Positions 9,981-22,507 of a DNA stretch of 64,000 bases are shown here, in pieces. The DNA is from Acrasis kona (lineage: Eukaryota; Heterolobosea; Eutetramitea; Acrasida; Acrasidae): contig JAOPGA020001028.1 in assembly GCA_026419775.2 (NCBI GenBank), positions 108,532 to 172,531 of the forward strand. The letters are read 5' to 3'. The notes under the pieces were generated by a model. It saw only the letters and a program-made list of their open reading frames with translations, made no database searches and was not told the origin of the DNA. The translations under genes and the position numbers were made by a program. The stretch's first letter is position 1. Each line of letters opens with the position of its first letter.

Positions 9981-12900
9981 ATGTCTGTGGTTCAGACTAC
10001 GATGCACAGTCTGAATGAGACAGGCTTTAGAGATGCCTTCTTAGCTGGAGGAATACCTATTACTATAATCATAGATTTATCAGTAGCTATACTACTGTTA
10101 ATCACTTTCGTATGTTGCTGTCGACACATTCCATTATACAGCCCAAAGAAAAAGAAACATATGAACGACATGATAGAAGATGCTTTACCAAAGTTAACTG
10201 TTGCTGCAGCGCTCAATTTAAACACGAACCAGGACATCGAACAGTCGGCCCAATCTTTGAGAGGCAAGGGGGGAGAAGAAAATATGAATACTTTCACCAA
10301 TACCGTACAGTTTATTTTAAGACAGGCGACAGCAACATTTCATGCCATCAGGTCGTTATGTGGACAACGTCCATCAACAAATGCTAGAAGATTTGGTAGA
10401 GACGCAGCAACGTATCTATTCTTTCAACAAACATTTTTTGTTTATTCTCTAGTAGCAACATTGTTGACGACAGCGGTACTTTTACCTATTCATATGACTG
10501 GCTCTGTGCCAATGATATACCAGTCTACGGCGTGTTCTTATAACTACATAGATGTGATAAATACTATCCCAATATCATGTTTAGCAGACATTACGAAGGA
10601 TCATTTAACGAACACAACTTGCTCAGGAAGAGGAGTATGTCTTTTCGGTAAATGTGCTTGTGACGGATTAGCTACTGGTAGTGTATGCCAGTTCAGGAGT
10701 TGTGACCTAAGCAAAGAGTGCTCTATACAAGGAGAATGTGGGTCTGTAGTTGGAGCTTGTGACTGTACTGATGGATATGATGGCGACGATTGCAGAATCA
10801 ATGTAAAAGATTTAAAAAATGTAACGCTACTCGTGGATATTAAGATACCCAACATAATATCGACCAACTTACTTGCAGATGCACAGATCGATGCAAGTGA
10901 TCCAAACAACGGGCACGGATCTGATAAATATTTGCAGCTAACGCAACCGACAGACATGATCACGCTTAAGTTCAAATTACCTTTTACAGACGATATTTAT
11001 AGTTCCTCAATCAAATCAGCATCTATTAAATTTCAGGTATCGTCGGTTGTAGGAAGCGAATCAAGATTATACGCATTACCAATTTCGAATGATTGGACTG
11101 AGAAGTTAATTAGTTATAACAACTTCCCTGGAGCACTCTCAGATAAAGAAATCGGCAGCATCACTGTTAAAAGTGGTACATCGAATGTGATTGTAGACGT
11201 TACAGACGGGTTGAATGAACTTGTAAAAAGCGAGAGAAAAAGAAGAATAAGAGGAATTAAAGCAGACGATTCAGTGTTTAGTATTGGTATCATGCATTCT
11301 AGTACCGGTAGTAGTACAGTCTCTGTTTATTCCAAAGAGGCATCACTTTCTATTTTCAATGCTCAACCTGCCTCTTTTTCAATAGAAGTGGAACCATATA
11401 TTACCGCTGGACCTACAACAATAGCTCCAACAACCACTGCTGCACCTACTACGGTTATAACAACAATAACACCAACGATTACAGTCACAACGACAGCAGC
11501 ACCTACAGAAGTTATTGTACCCACCATAACAGAAGCCCCAACGACTACCAAAGCCCCTACAACAACAGCTGTGCCAGTTACAACCGAAATCCCCACAATA
11601 GCTCCTACAGCAACCATTCCAATACCTCCCACTACAGCTGCACCAGCTACAACGGTTGCTCCAACTACTGAAGCCCCTACAACAACAGTTGCACCAGTAA
11701 AAACTCAGTCACCATGTCCATACTTCGATGTACCTTCTTGTGCAACTGGAGAGATTTGCAGAGGAGGTTCAGTGCAGTTAGATGATACTGGATGTCAATA
11801 TTGTTATTGTCCACCCACTACAGAGACTCCTACAACGACTGAATCCCCCACTACAACTGCACCTGAAACGACAGTAGCTCCAACGACTGAAGTCCTTACA
11901 ACAACAGCTGCACCAGTAACAACTGAAGCCGCAACCACAGCTGCGCCCACTACTATTGCCCCTACAACACTCGCTCCCGAAACTACTATTCCTCCAACAA
12001 CTGCTGCACCCCGATGTCTATACTTTGATGTACCTTCTTGTGCAACTGGAGAGATTTGCAGAGGAGGTTCAGTGCAGTTAGATGATACTGGATGTCAATA
12101 TTGTTATTGTCCAGAAACGACTCCAAACCCATCATGTCCAGTGTTTGGACCATCTGACGAAACATCTTGCACAAATGGAGACTATTGTTATGGAAATATA
12201 GGATCTATCTCCGATTTTTTTGGATGCAAAGAATGTATGTGTCCCGAATGTCCTTATTACAATGTTGGTGAGTATTGTTCAAATGGTGAATTTTGTTCCG
12301 GTGCTGCAGGTACAGTAAACACGAGAGATGATGGATGTAAGATTTGTGAATGTCCCGCAACAACACTCCCTCCTATGACTACAGAACAACCAACAACACT
12401 TGCACCACAAACGACAGAGCCTCCTATTACATTTATTCCAACTACACAATCACCCACAACTCTCGCTCCTCAAATCACTGAGTTGCCCACAACTCTCGCA
12501 CCGGAAACAACGCTTGCACCACAAACTACAGAGCCTCCTACTACAACACTCGCTTCCGAAACTAGTATCCCACCAACAACTGCACATCCAGAAACAGAGA
12601 CACCTGTACCTACAACCGCTGCACCATCAACAACCCAATCACCTTGTCCATACTTCGACGAACCTTCTTGCGCAACTGGAGAGATTTGCAGAGGAGGTTT
12701 GGTGCAAATAGATGACACTGGATGTCAATACTGTTATTGCCCAGAACAACCAACAACACTTGCACCACAGACAACAGAGCCTCCTATTACATTTACTCCA
12801 ACAACACTAACCCCTGAAACTACTTTCACTCCTACGACGCTCGCACCAGAGACTACTGAAGCACCAACTACATTTACGCCAACAACTCTGACACCGCAAA

Positions 12901-15679
12901 CAACCAACGCAATTTGTATCTCCAACCAAAGTCCTACATTCGATTCGGAGTGTGAGACTGGAGAGTATTGTTTTGGCATGCCAGGGTCAGTTATTTTAGA
13001 TGAAAGTGATTGCAAAACATGTCGATGTGACTACACATACGTACCTACTACTTTTACACCCACTACAACAGGAGCATCTTCTTATTGTGAAACAAGCTTT
13101 TATTTTGATTTTTATTGTGAAAACGGATATTATTGTTCAGAAGATGCAAAAGGTACTGTCGTTACCGACGACGAAGGTTGTAAGCGATGTAGATGCGATA
13201 GTGATACTATTATTAGAAAACTCTCAAAGAGTAGAACCGTCAAGTCGACCATAGAAAAATCAACCACCTCAAGTGCAGCAACTACCATCAGAACACAAAC
13301 GTGCAAGATACTAAGGAATGACACTGTTGCTCTAACAGACTACTCGCTTATGCAAACAAGTATTCAAATGAGAATCAACGATTCTAACGTACAATATGCT
13401 CATGTGGGACTAGCAGTAGTCACCGTAGTACTAACTATCGTTCTCTTAATCGTATTCAACACGGCTAACATTGTAACGACGTTTAACTATGGAGGATTTG
13501 ACCAGTTTATTAAACCAGCTGCCAAATCTCTTTTCTTGTATGTCAAGAAATTAATTGTGTTCAAGACCATACCTATCATCGACCGGTTAAAAGCAGAAAA
13601 GAAACAACCACCTTTCTTGGCATCTCCATTCACTGTGGAGCTATCAGGCCTACCACCATCGCTGGTAGACCCTGCTTCGCTACTAGAAATGATGAAGAAA
13701 TATTCATCTGAAACGGACATTGTAAAAGTATCTCTAGTATACGACATGTCAAAACCAGCATCCTTCCACTCCAAATTAGATTTCGCAGAAAGAATGTATA
13801 ATCACTGGAACGTAGTACAAAGCACAATGAGGCAAAAAGATCCTCACTTTGTTGCAAAGGAAGTACTGTGGTTTAGTAAATCTCAACAAGACGAAAAAAT
13901 TGTTACAAAAAAGACATGTGGATGCATTGGATCATTAACAAAAATCAAATTGAAAAGTACAAGAATAAATTAATAGAGTGGAATCGTTGTTTCGAAAACA
14001 GAATGATTACAAAAGAACAACAAATCATTCATAACAACCAATGGGTTGCCGCAAAGCAATACCCCATTGTAGGATCAGGTTTTGGTTATGTCATCATGAG
14101 GAGCATAGAGCTAGCTAACAAACTCATATGCGACATTAACAGCCGACCCTTACCTAACAACAACCTACCCATCACCATCGCTTTGGGTCCACAAACCATC
14201 ATCCCACCACCTCCAGGTAGTAGTACCAACACAAACATTAACAATGATTGTTTGGAGAATTACCCATCAATAAAAGCACGCCAATGTAAATATGAATCAC
14301 ACGATATCATATGGCAGAATCTATTTCATTATAGAAAGAAAATTAACTGGCAATACACTCGCTACGAAACACTTATTATTTTGGTGTTGATTTTGATGAT
14401 TTTATTCGTAGCAGTGCCTCTAATCGTAGTAAGCAGTGTTCAAAACATAATTGAACTAAGTAGTACTGAACTAAGTCCCATTCGACTATGGAATGGTTAT
14501 TTAATAACCTTTGTATTCGGTTATTTACCAACATTGTTCTTGTTTATGATTTGGTTATTCGTTCCCAAAGTAATCACTGCCTATACTTTACTTACAACTC
14601 ATAAGACACATAGTAAAGTACAAAGGTTGATTTTATGGAGGACATATTGGTATTTGATTACAACCACTTTGGTTTTACCTGCTATTGTTTTGGGGGTAAT
14701 TGATGGTTATGTAAAGAGTCAATTACAACAAGAACGTGATTGGAGCGAAATCTTCGCTTTATTGTTCGCACCAACGTCTGGTGCCTTTTTTGTAAACTTT
14801 GTTTTACACAAGGCCATTTTAAAAAACACATTTGATGTGTATCATTTTGGAGCACTTGGAAAGTATTTATGGTCCACATATCTGCTACCATTCTTACAAC
14901 ATCCGTTTGATGCGAACATGAGACAGCCTACACCCTTCATCAAGATTCAAGCGGCTGCTCAAATCGACATGCATATGGAAGTTGAGTATGCTTACATGTT
15001 GTCGGTAATGGCTATTGGAATGTGTTTTTCTTTGAGCAGTCCTATGATCTTGGTTGCGGCGATAGTATATTTTATATTTAAATTCATAGTGGATAAAATT
15101 TCACTTGGCATGATTCACAAGAAACACTTGGATGGAAATTCAAGTGAGAAGGGTGAAAAGGCGTACAAGTTCAAAAATAAAACTTTGAATGAAGCGGGCA
15201 TATCTTTGCAGAGAGATTTTTTGGCACATCGCAAATTAACTCAACTGCTTGGTAGGTTGATGATGATTAATCTCTTGATGTACACGGTTGTTAGTGCTCT
15301 TTCTTTTATTCCTCGAGTGGCTTCAAACTCGTTGTTTGCTCCACATCTTGCTGTGCTTGTTGTTTTGGTGGGCATTATTATTGTTGGTCTATCCACTTAT
15401 GAATATACGGTGAGAAGAAAATTGAACACTCCTCAAACATTGTCCAAGGTGAATACTTTCAAACCAACCCATAAAGTTTGTAATGATTTGTACGAATTGA
15501 GGTTCACAAGTGATGGAACATCGATTGGAGCCTACGGAGTGAAACCAGAAGGAGAAGACGATCAAGAAGAATTAGACGAAAAAGATATCGAACAAGATCC
15601 AATTCAAAACTCAAACCGCAATACCTATCAGCACCAGTCAGGAAAGAATGTTGAATTAAGTCAAATCACTGCCTTCTAA
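9981..15679 (+). CDS. OSCA/TMEM63 (CSC1-like) channel with giant extracellular EGF/mucin-like/cysteine-module insertion
   Basis: Two long frames join through a 38-nt intron, 13876-13913 (gtaaat...aaaaag), giving about 1886 residues. The layout is TM0 (about 20-48), a cytosolic stretch, then TM1 (about 143-170). Next come two EGF-like modules (about 210-273), a beta-rich domain resembling DNRLRE modules (about 280-465), and about 600 residues of Thr/Pro-rich linker carrying seven cysteine modules. TM2 (about 1140-1163) follows, then a long cytosolic segment starting FTVELSGLPPSL as in PHM7_cyt domains, and from about 1440 the polytopic RSN1_7TM region. OSCA/TMEM63 proteins are mechanically or osmotically gated cation channels. 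Ordinary members have a short TM1-TM2 loop, so the roughly 970-residue ectodomain is the oddity. Channel assignment rests on topology and the cytosolic and 7TM motifs. Gating function is inferred. Confidence 0.75.
11400..13080 (+). repeat. Thr/Pro-codon repeat with embedded cysteine-module duplications
   Basis: Degenerate tandem repeats of acc/act/cct/gaa codons encode TTxAPTT-type mucin-like linker. Within them 11727-11813 and 12027-12113 are identical over 87 nt at a distance of exactly 300 nt. A third copy at about 12645-12743 is diverged. Four more related modules follow at about 12130, 12250, 12915 and 13085. Confidence 0.85.
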
Positions 15680-15713
15680 CAAACAACAATAAACAATTTT
15701 GACACAAATAATT

Positions 15714-17324
15714 TTACTCAACATTATTCAAATTACTAGCCAGTTCAATCAAACATCTCGTTGGCGCACCTGTCATCTCCGACGATACTTGACTAGTACC
15801 AGCAATATCAATATGGGCCCAATGCTGAACATGATTAAAGTCCACAAATTCCGACAAGAACGTAGCAGCAGTGCAACTACCAGCCGGGCGTCCACCAATG
15901 TTATTTAAATGTGCCACATGACTCTTCAACTGCTTCATGAACTTTGATTTGAACAATGGCATCCTCCACATGTAGTCATTCGTCGCTTGTCCACTCTCAT
16001 CTATACATTGCCACAAGGATTGACTATTGGTATACACTCCGCTCGCAGCATGTCCCAAAGCAACAACGACTGCACCAGTAAGGGTCGCACAATCCACAAT
16101 GATTTTCGGATTCTTGGTACTTGCGTAACACAAGGCATCGGCTAGTATTAATCTTCCTTCGGCATCAGTGTTGTCGATCTCGATTGATTTCTTGTTCATG
16201 GCACGAATCACATCACCTGGTTTGACTGCACCTCCACTTGGCATGTTTTCACACAGGAAGGCAATGCTGATGACGTTGATGGGCAAGTTTAATCTGGCAA
16301 TTCCATGTAGTGCGCTGACTGTGCATGCTGCACCTCCCATGTCTCCCTTCATGTCCTTCATTCCGGAGCTTGGTTTGATACTGATTCCTCCGCTGTCGAA
16401 TGTAATTCCTTTTCCAACTAGTATGAGGTCAATTTGGTCACTGTTTGGGTTTCCTTTGTAGTTGACTTCTAAGACTTTTGGTTCTTGGTCGGATCCCTTA
16501 GCGACGGTTAAGAATGATTCCATCCCTAATGAAGACGCCCACTCACGATCATGGATCTGAACAGAAGTATTTTTTATTGAATCAAACTTTGAACGCATGG
16601 TCTCTGCAAAGATGGTGGGTGTCATGAGGTTAGCAGGTGTTTCGCATAATGTAGCGGCTAGTATTTGTGACTCTGCGTAAATGACGACCTTGTCCCAATC
16701 ATTGCTTTTATTAGTTAATGGATTGATGGTTATGGTTGGTTTCTTTTTTAGTGAGGAGTCAAATTGTTCACCATCAGGTAGAATGTAGTCATAGGTACCA
16801 AGCACAGCACCCTCTATAACTTGCCTCTGATAACCTTCTCCTGCCAATAGAGCATCTAACTTGATCTCTTTTGTACTCTTGCGATCGTCAGATTTTAATG
16901 CCTTGACTGCGCCTTTGATGCATTCTCTAATTTTCTCCGCAGTTTCAATGTCAAATGAGGAATTACTGTTTCTGTTGATGAATTGATTGGAAAGTTCAAT
17001 CTTGTTGTTTTGTTTATAAGGATCTTTCTTTTCACCTTCAGATTCTTCCTCAACTTTTTCGGCATTGCTAGATTTGTCTAGACTGGATCCTAACCCAACC
17101 AATACCGTGCGTCCATTATTTGTATATGTCAGACGGGTTTTACCAATGTCCCACTTTGCTTTGTTTATTAAAGAATCAGATAATCCTTCCGCTGCATTTT
17201 TAGCATCTGTTGTTGATAATCCTTTCGATTTATCGTAAACACCGAGAATAATATCTGAATTCATTTTTGAGTAAGATCTAAGTAGTGTGCAATTCAGATG
17301 TTTCGCAAGTCTAAACTTATTCAT
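15714..17324 (-). CDS. Leucyl (cytosol) aminopeptidase, M17 family
   Basis: A single exon of 536 residues. M17 aminopeptidases are hexameric di-metal exopeptidases that remove N-terminal residues. The diagnostic blocks are LVGKGITFDSGGISIKP, MKGDMGGAAC, ENMPSGGAVKPGDV, the family signature NTDAEGRLILADAL, then CATLTGAVVVALG and NIGGRPAGSCTAATFL. These carry the Lys, Asp and Glu metal ligands and the catalytic Arg. The N-terminus MNKFRLAKHLNCTLLRSYSKM is basic and hydrophobic and could act as a mitochondrial presequence; starting at the second Met (residue 21) would give a cytosolic form. The middle of the N-domain contains an acidic insert (EEESEGEKKD). The gene converges with the OSCA-like gene, stops 35 bp apart. 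Confidence 0.95.
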   Translation of the reverse strand: MNKFRLAKHLNCTLLRSYSKMNSDIILGVYDKSKGLSTTDAKNAAEGLSDSLINKAKWDIGKTRLTYTNNGRTVLVGLGSSLDKSSNAEKVEEESEGEKKDPYKQNNKIELSNQFINRNSNSSFDIETAEKIRECIKGAVKALKSDDRKSTKEIKLDALLAGEGYQRQVIEGAVLGTYDYILPDGEQFDSSLKKKPTITINPLTNKSNDWDKVVIYAESQILAATLCETPANLMTPTIFAETMRSKFDSIKNTSVQIHDREWASSLGMESFLTVAKGSDQEPKVLEVNYKGNPNSDQIDLILVGKGITFDSGGISIKPSSGMKDMKGDMGGAACTVSALHGIARLNLPINVISIAFLCENMPSGGAVKPGDVIRAMNKKSIEIDNTDAEGRLILADALCYASTKNPKIIVDCATLTGAVVVALGHAASGVYTNSQSLWQCIDESGQATNDYMWRMPLFKSKFMKQLKSHVAHLNNIGGRPAGSCTAATFLSEFVDFNHVQHWAHIDIAGTSQVSSEMTGAPTRCLIELASNLNNVE

Positions 17325-17413
17325 TGGATAGGGATCTTCTCAATGTTGCTATTACAATCAAAACTTTCTATTGTGCGTAACGAAATGATACAACAATGTT
17401 CAAAAGAGGTTTA

Positions 17414-18269
17414 TTAGTTCTTGGAATTCAAGTCATAAATAGGTTTGATATTGAGCCATTCTTTCTCTTCGATCTGTAGATCCTTAATGAGACCTGTTGA
17501 CAGTTCGTACACCCAACCATGAACATGCACATTCTCTCCTCTCGCCCAAGCATTCTGAAGAATGTTTGTTTTACATACATTAAGCGCTTGCTCTTTAACG
17601 TTTAGTTCAACTAATCTTCTGAGTCTCTTGTCTTCGTCATCAATTCCTTGGAGTTCGTTCCAATGTAATCTTTTTGGTTTAGTCACGCGAAAGCGTTGTG
17701 TTTTACCTTTGAACATCTTTGATGTTTCTCAGCCACTCATCAATTAAACCGTGATGTTTCTTCTCCGTACTTGCTCTAACTCCTCCGCATCCGTAATGAC
17801 CCATAACAATAACGTGTTTGACCTTCAGTACTTCTACTGCATATTGTAGAACAGACATGACGTTGCTATCTGTGTTGACCACTAGGTTCGCTACATTTCT
17901 GTGAATAAACATCTCTCCGGGTTTGGTGTTGGTAAGCCTGTCGGGAGGTACTCGCGAGTCGGAGCATCCTATTAAAACATACTTTGGTGTTTGGGTATTA
18001 ACAAGCCTACTGAAGTACTCTGGATCTTCTCTGAGTTTGCGGTCAACAAAATGTCTATTTCCAGCAAACAGATTGTCATAATCACTAAAGTTTTGTTCAA
18101 TTTCTTGAATGTTTGTGCAGGATATGCTTTTTGTTGCTGTAACAATCCTTTCTGATGCGCTTTCTATTTCTTCAACAACCTCCACTCCTTCAAAAATGTT
18201 TGATTCACCCTCTTGTTGGTTCATTTCATGCAATTTGTGAAGCGAGTGTTGTAAATCAAATTTGGTCAA
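17414..18269 (-). CDS. Beta-class carbonic anhydrase
   Basis: Two exons (18269-17707 and 17669-17414) with a 37-nt intron encode 272 residues. Beta carbonic anhydrases interconvert CO2 and bicarbonate with a Cys2-His zinc site. The zinc ligands and catalytic dyad are visible in IGCSDSRVPP (Cys, Asp, Arg) and MGHYGCGGVRA (His, Cys), with HRNVANLV between them. The second exon supplies ELNVKEQALNV and VHVHGWVYELSTG, completing the fold. The first 70 residues are not conserved. A short hydrophobic frame beginning with ATG at 18360 could be a signal-peptide exon, but its donor does not keep the frame with the nearest acceptor, and it lies 3 bp from the stop of the upstream gene. It was therefore not included. 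Confidence 0.92.
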
Positions 18270-18362
18270 TACAACAAAGTTCTCCAGGAATAGACATAAT
18301 CAATATAAATAAATGATTGTACCTGACAAGATAACACATAAAATAGTCAAAATTTTCATAAT

Positions 18363-21300
18363 TTATTCTTTCTGCATATTCTGTACTTGCAAACTTGTCT
18401 GTCTCAATTGGATGCAAACCTTTACATAATCGAAAATGATTGCCATCGCAATACTTCCCTTCTTTTCACTAGTCTCTCTATCAATGTTACGAAGCTCAGT
18501 ATCAGCGCTAGAGAATCGTGATGAAGGCAAATTCAAGTCAGTGGCATCCAATGCAACAGCTCTAGCAATCAAGTTCTTCTTCAATTTAGATCTACATTGT
18601 TGCCAATTCTTTATGGTTCCATTATCTTCGCCCAATAATAAGAGTATAGAACGAGAAACAGCCAACACTGTATCAGAAACAGTCGTGTAGGATGTTACCT
18701 CCGATATCGTACGCGTTGTAATCTTACTGACTTCTGCTTTGGCTTCACCTGCCAATTTAATAGCACTCAAAATCTTTTCCCTCTCCTCATCTGTAGCATT
18801 TGCCAAAGCACCTGCAATTTGTAAATCTGATTTCACGGCTGGTTCAGGTTCAGGTTCTTCTTCTTCCTCCTCCTCCTCTACTGGCTCAGGTTCAGGTTCA
18901 GGTTCAGGCACAACTGGATCAACAAGAACAGGTTCTTCTACATCCTCTACTTCTACCCCCTCTACATCTAACAGTGGCTTATCATCTGAGATTTGAGGGG
19001 AGGGAGGGGAGACTGGTGCTGGTAGATCGACTGGTATGTTATAAATCTCTACTGGTTCCTCTTCTGGAATGATTGCGACAGCAACTGGTTCTGGTTCTTG
19101 ATGCTTTACAACATCAACTAATTCGATAGGAGAAGTAAGAGGAGGTGATGAAGGTGAAGGAACAGTTGCATATTGTTCCTGCTCCTCTATATCAGGTTTA
19201 CGCTTTCTGGTGCATCTAATCACAATCAAAACAATCAACACGACAATGAAAGCCAACAAACAACACCCAAATACAATGCCCAACACAATACCTACAATCA
19301 TGCCCGTGTAATTGGGTTTACTCACTAGTTTAGGATCCAATGCTCCAGCAGTTCCCAGTTTTTGACTTCCATAGTAAACAACACTTATAGAAGCATTATT
19401 GGCACTAGAAGATTGACGTGAGGTCACTAAATTAGCTAAGCTCACACAGATATAAAATTGCTCTGTTATGAAACTATCAATCAAATCCCCGTCCGTAAAA
19501 TAGCTATATCCTTCGGAAATGACTTGATTTTTGACATCAACTAACTGAGACCCGTATTGACTCACATCAGCGTCCACTACACTTAGCATTAAATAATTAG
19601 TTTTTGGCAACAACTTGACATTCTTTACAGAGTCATCAGTGTTAGTCTTCACGACAAAATTCTGAGTGCCATCTGATCTAAATTCCACTCTGCTCGATAC
19701 CTTCTTTTTATCTTGTGATGATTGTAACCATATTTCGCTTGCTACGCCTGAAGGTAGTATGTTTGGGAAATTAAACATGACAAAAGTTTGGACACCCGGC
19801 ACGGATATACTAGGTGTGAAGCACAGTCCTTGTTTGTTGGATTTGGAGAAGTCGGCACTGATTTGTAGTTGGTTATCTTGCGAAATTTGATAGCTTGCCG
19901 CAGTGACGTCGCTATTAATTTGAGTGAAGATACCTGCATTGATGTTTGTAGCTGCTTTTGTTTGGTTGAAAGTATTGTAGAGACGTGATGATGTGTCCAT
20001 GTTGATTTGGCAGGTTTGTCCGATATATTCTAGAGATTTACATTGGCAGTTATCTGTTGATATACAGATGCCGTTACCGGAACACACGAGTGGATCTAGA
20101 TTGGATAAGCCGAAACATATAATAGATGTGGGTGCTGGCGTAGGTGTCGGAGTGGGTGTAGGAGTAGGAGTCGGTGTCGGAGTGGGTGTAGGGGTCGGTG
20201 TAGGTGTTGGTGTAGGTGTAGGTGTCGAAGTGGGCGTAGGTGTCGGAGTGGGTGTCGGAGTGGGTGTAGGGGTCGACGTAGGTGTTGGTGGAACATAAAT
20301 GGCAAAGTTATAATATGAGCCTTGTGAGTTAGTAACTGATTGATAATTCACTAATTTCGAAAAAACTCCATTGACGTTAGCCTCACGAGGCAAAACATGG
20401 CCCAAGCAATTAGAGGGATCAGTAGACACAGAAGTACAAGCTCCATTACTAAAATGTTAATATTAATGAATTCGTCACACTTACGTATTTGGACCATAAA
20501 CATAAATATTTCCATCGTCACCAAGTACTTGGGTGACTATATTTGATCCTCCAATATCCACTGCCTTCACGCCTAATGGAAGGGAAATGTTACTCACTTG
20601 AAAAATACCAGCTGCTATCGAAGCAGTGTCCCAACCACCTTTTCTTCCAATATTGCCTTTACTGCCAAAATAAATGGTTCCATTTTGGGCAAGTATTAAT
20701 GTACAGCTTGTTGTAGTAGTTGCTGATTTGAATTTTACTTGGTCAAGACCTACTGAACTGAGGTCAACAGGAGCATTATAAAATCCTGGGGTAGGAAGTC
20801 CGAGGTTATAACCGCTACAATGATTAATTGTATAAAGAACACTAAAAACTTACGTGTTATCTCCAAATGCTAACATGTAACCGAATTCATCAATTAGGAT
20901 CATTATTTCGGAAATGCTATTGGCAAACATCGTGTAGTTTCCGGGTCTTGGCAATGCAACTTTGCTGAGTTGCGACTGTGCAATGTAATTAGTGCTACCC
21001 GATCCTAATTGGCCTTTAGCATTATCTCCAACCGAATAGATAGACCCATTGTTTAGCTTGAAATAGGCTGTTCTTGTTCCGCACGCAATTTGAACAATGT
21101 ATGATGGATATGCAAAACTCGTGTCAACTATGTAAGGCCCACTCGAAGCTACGGATGGATCTATTCCTAATAGCTGTCTGTATTTGTTAATTATCAAGTG
21201 CGTTATTAATACTTTTTATCGTTTCCACCTGTCGCTATAAGAGAACCATTCTTGAATAGAATGTACTGAAAGTTACCTCCCGCCGCTACCTGAATTGTTG

Positions 21301-21676
21301 GGTTGTTCAGCTCCAATCCAAAAGTCTCAGTTTGTCTAGGGGTAGAAGTTGTTGTGCCACCTCCTGTTTGATAAGAACTATCGCAATGTTATATAAATGT
21401 TTTTTCATCTACTCACGTGGATAGGCCAGTGCCGTACACACTCCCATTTGTAAGGAGGAAAGTAGTAAATGAGCCACCCATGGACAAACTTGCAACTGAT
21501 CCAATAGGAAGAAGAGGTGTATAGCCAACACTATTTGTAGAGGTAGTACCAGAACCTGAGAGGCCTTGTGTGCCAAGTCCTCTGTGAATAGGAACTATGA
21601 AAGAGTCGCAAAAACAAGCTATAGCAAAGAGCGACAGTACAATTACTCTCTTGACATCAATGAAATTTAAACTCAT
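18363..21676 (-). CDS. RCC1-repeat/EGF single-pass membrane receptor-like protein with TP-repeat stalk
   Basis: Five exons (21676-21417, 21377-21213, 21177-20854, 20814-20485, 20448-18363), with introns of 35-39 nt, encode 1054 residues. A signal peptide ([15 protein letters not shown]) is followed by RCC1-like repeats with [25 protein letters not shown] and GNIYVYGPN motifs over about residues 40-360. Next come a low-complexity (TP)n stalk, one EGF-like module ([15 protein letters not shown]), a beta-rich membrane-proximal region and one TM helix ([21 protein letters not shown]). The cytosolic tail has Pro-rich, then Glu/Pro-rich runs, and a helical C-terminal domain of unknown function. No kinase domain follows the TM. 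The ectodomain plan resembles the receptor kinase at 30450-34278. Ligand and signalling output are unknown. Confidence 0.8.
20127..20290 (-). repeat. Imperfect minisatellite encoding (TP)n stalk
   Basis: A run of ggtgtaggagtgggtgtcgg-like hexanucleotide units is read on the minus strand as Thr-Pro repeats with occasional Ser. It is a likely site of length variation, and it forms the extracellular stalk of the RCC1-EGF receptor. Confidence 0.9.
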
Positions 21677-21973
21677 CTGCCTTCGAATTAAGGTTGAAAC
21701 TCAACGGTTTATTTATCGTTTGTTGACCAATGAAAATTTTGAAATCAGCATCAATCGGGTTTATACTATTATTTCATAATAGGGCCACCGGAACGTGCGG
21801 ATTGAACTGTTCAAAAAGATACCAAAATTTTGGTCCGCAATCAACCAACAAAACAAAACAAGCAGCCCAGATTGAAAGTCCATCGTGAGTAAAAATAAAT
21901 TTATCACATTATGGGCTGAAGCATATGTCATGTCTGCTTGACTTTCGGGATCCCATGATTTTGATGTGACTTT

Positions 21974-22057
21974 GAGGGCATCCGCGAAGGGTTGTCTCTT
22001 AGGCATTGAAGAAATTGCAACGAGCAAATATGGACTGAAGAAAATTCAAATTTTAAT
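21974..22057 (+). repeat. Left arm of inverted repeat
   Basis: It begins gagggcatccgcgaagggtt and ends tcaaattttaat. The first 24 nt match the reverse complement of the right arm exactly, and the end matches nearly, with a short extra segment in this copy. Confidence 0.75.
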
Positions 22058-22507
22058 CCTGCAAATACTTCAATATTAATGGAGGATTTTCAGGACAATG
22101 CTGACTCTGAGTTTGAAATTGGTTGCGGGTTTGAATCTGATCACTGTTTCTGATGATGAGTACGACAGATAGACTTCAATACAACCAGAAATAAAGTCCC
22201 TTCAAATTCTGTTCATGTTTGCACAACACTTTGTCTTAGTGGTTCTGTGCTCAACTAAAAGTCTGAATACTCAACTGAAAGTCTTAAAACGTCTATTTTA
22301 GTGCTTCCTAAAATCGAACCCTTCGCGGATCCCCTTAATACAATTTACCTGCATGTTTTCTCTTCTGCACTGCAGCAATTAGTGTGGAGCTGCTTTGTGT
22401 AAGCATCGGTGAATTAGAAATTATCTGTGAACAAAAACGGAGGGTCCAATTCTTTTAGGAAGGACATCGTTTATTTTGGTTATTACATCGACCAAATTAA
22501 AATTTGT

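Noticed and set aside
11363-12718. Several Val/Gly-rich minus-strand frames
   Set aside because: They are antisense readings of the Thr/Pro repeat in the channel ectodomain.
13914-13973. Apparent frameshift between the two halves of the OSCA-like gene
   Set aside because: A 38-nt GT-AG intron at 13876-13913 in phase 1 joins the two frames exactly, so neither programmed frameshifting nor a pseudogene is needed.
18300-18360. Signal-peptide exon (ATG at 18360) for the carbonic anhydrase
   Set aside because: Its donor phase does not match the nearest acceptor and it starts 3 bp after the upstream gene's stop; the plain start at 18269 is simpler.
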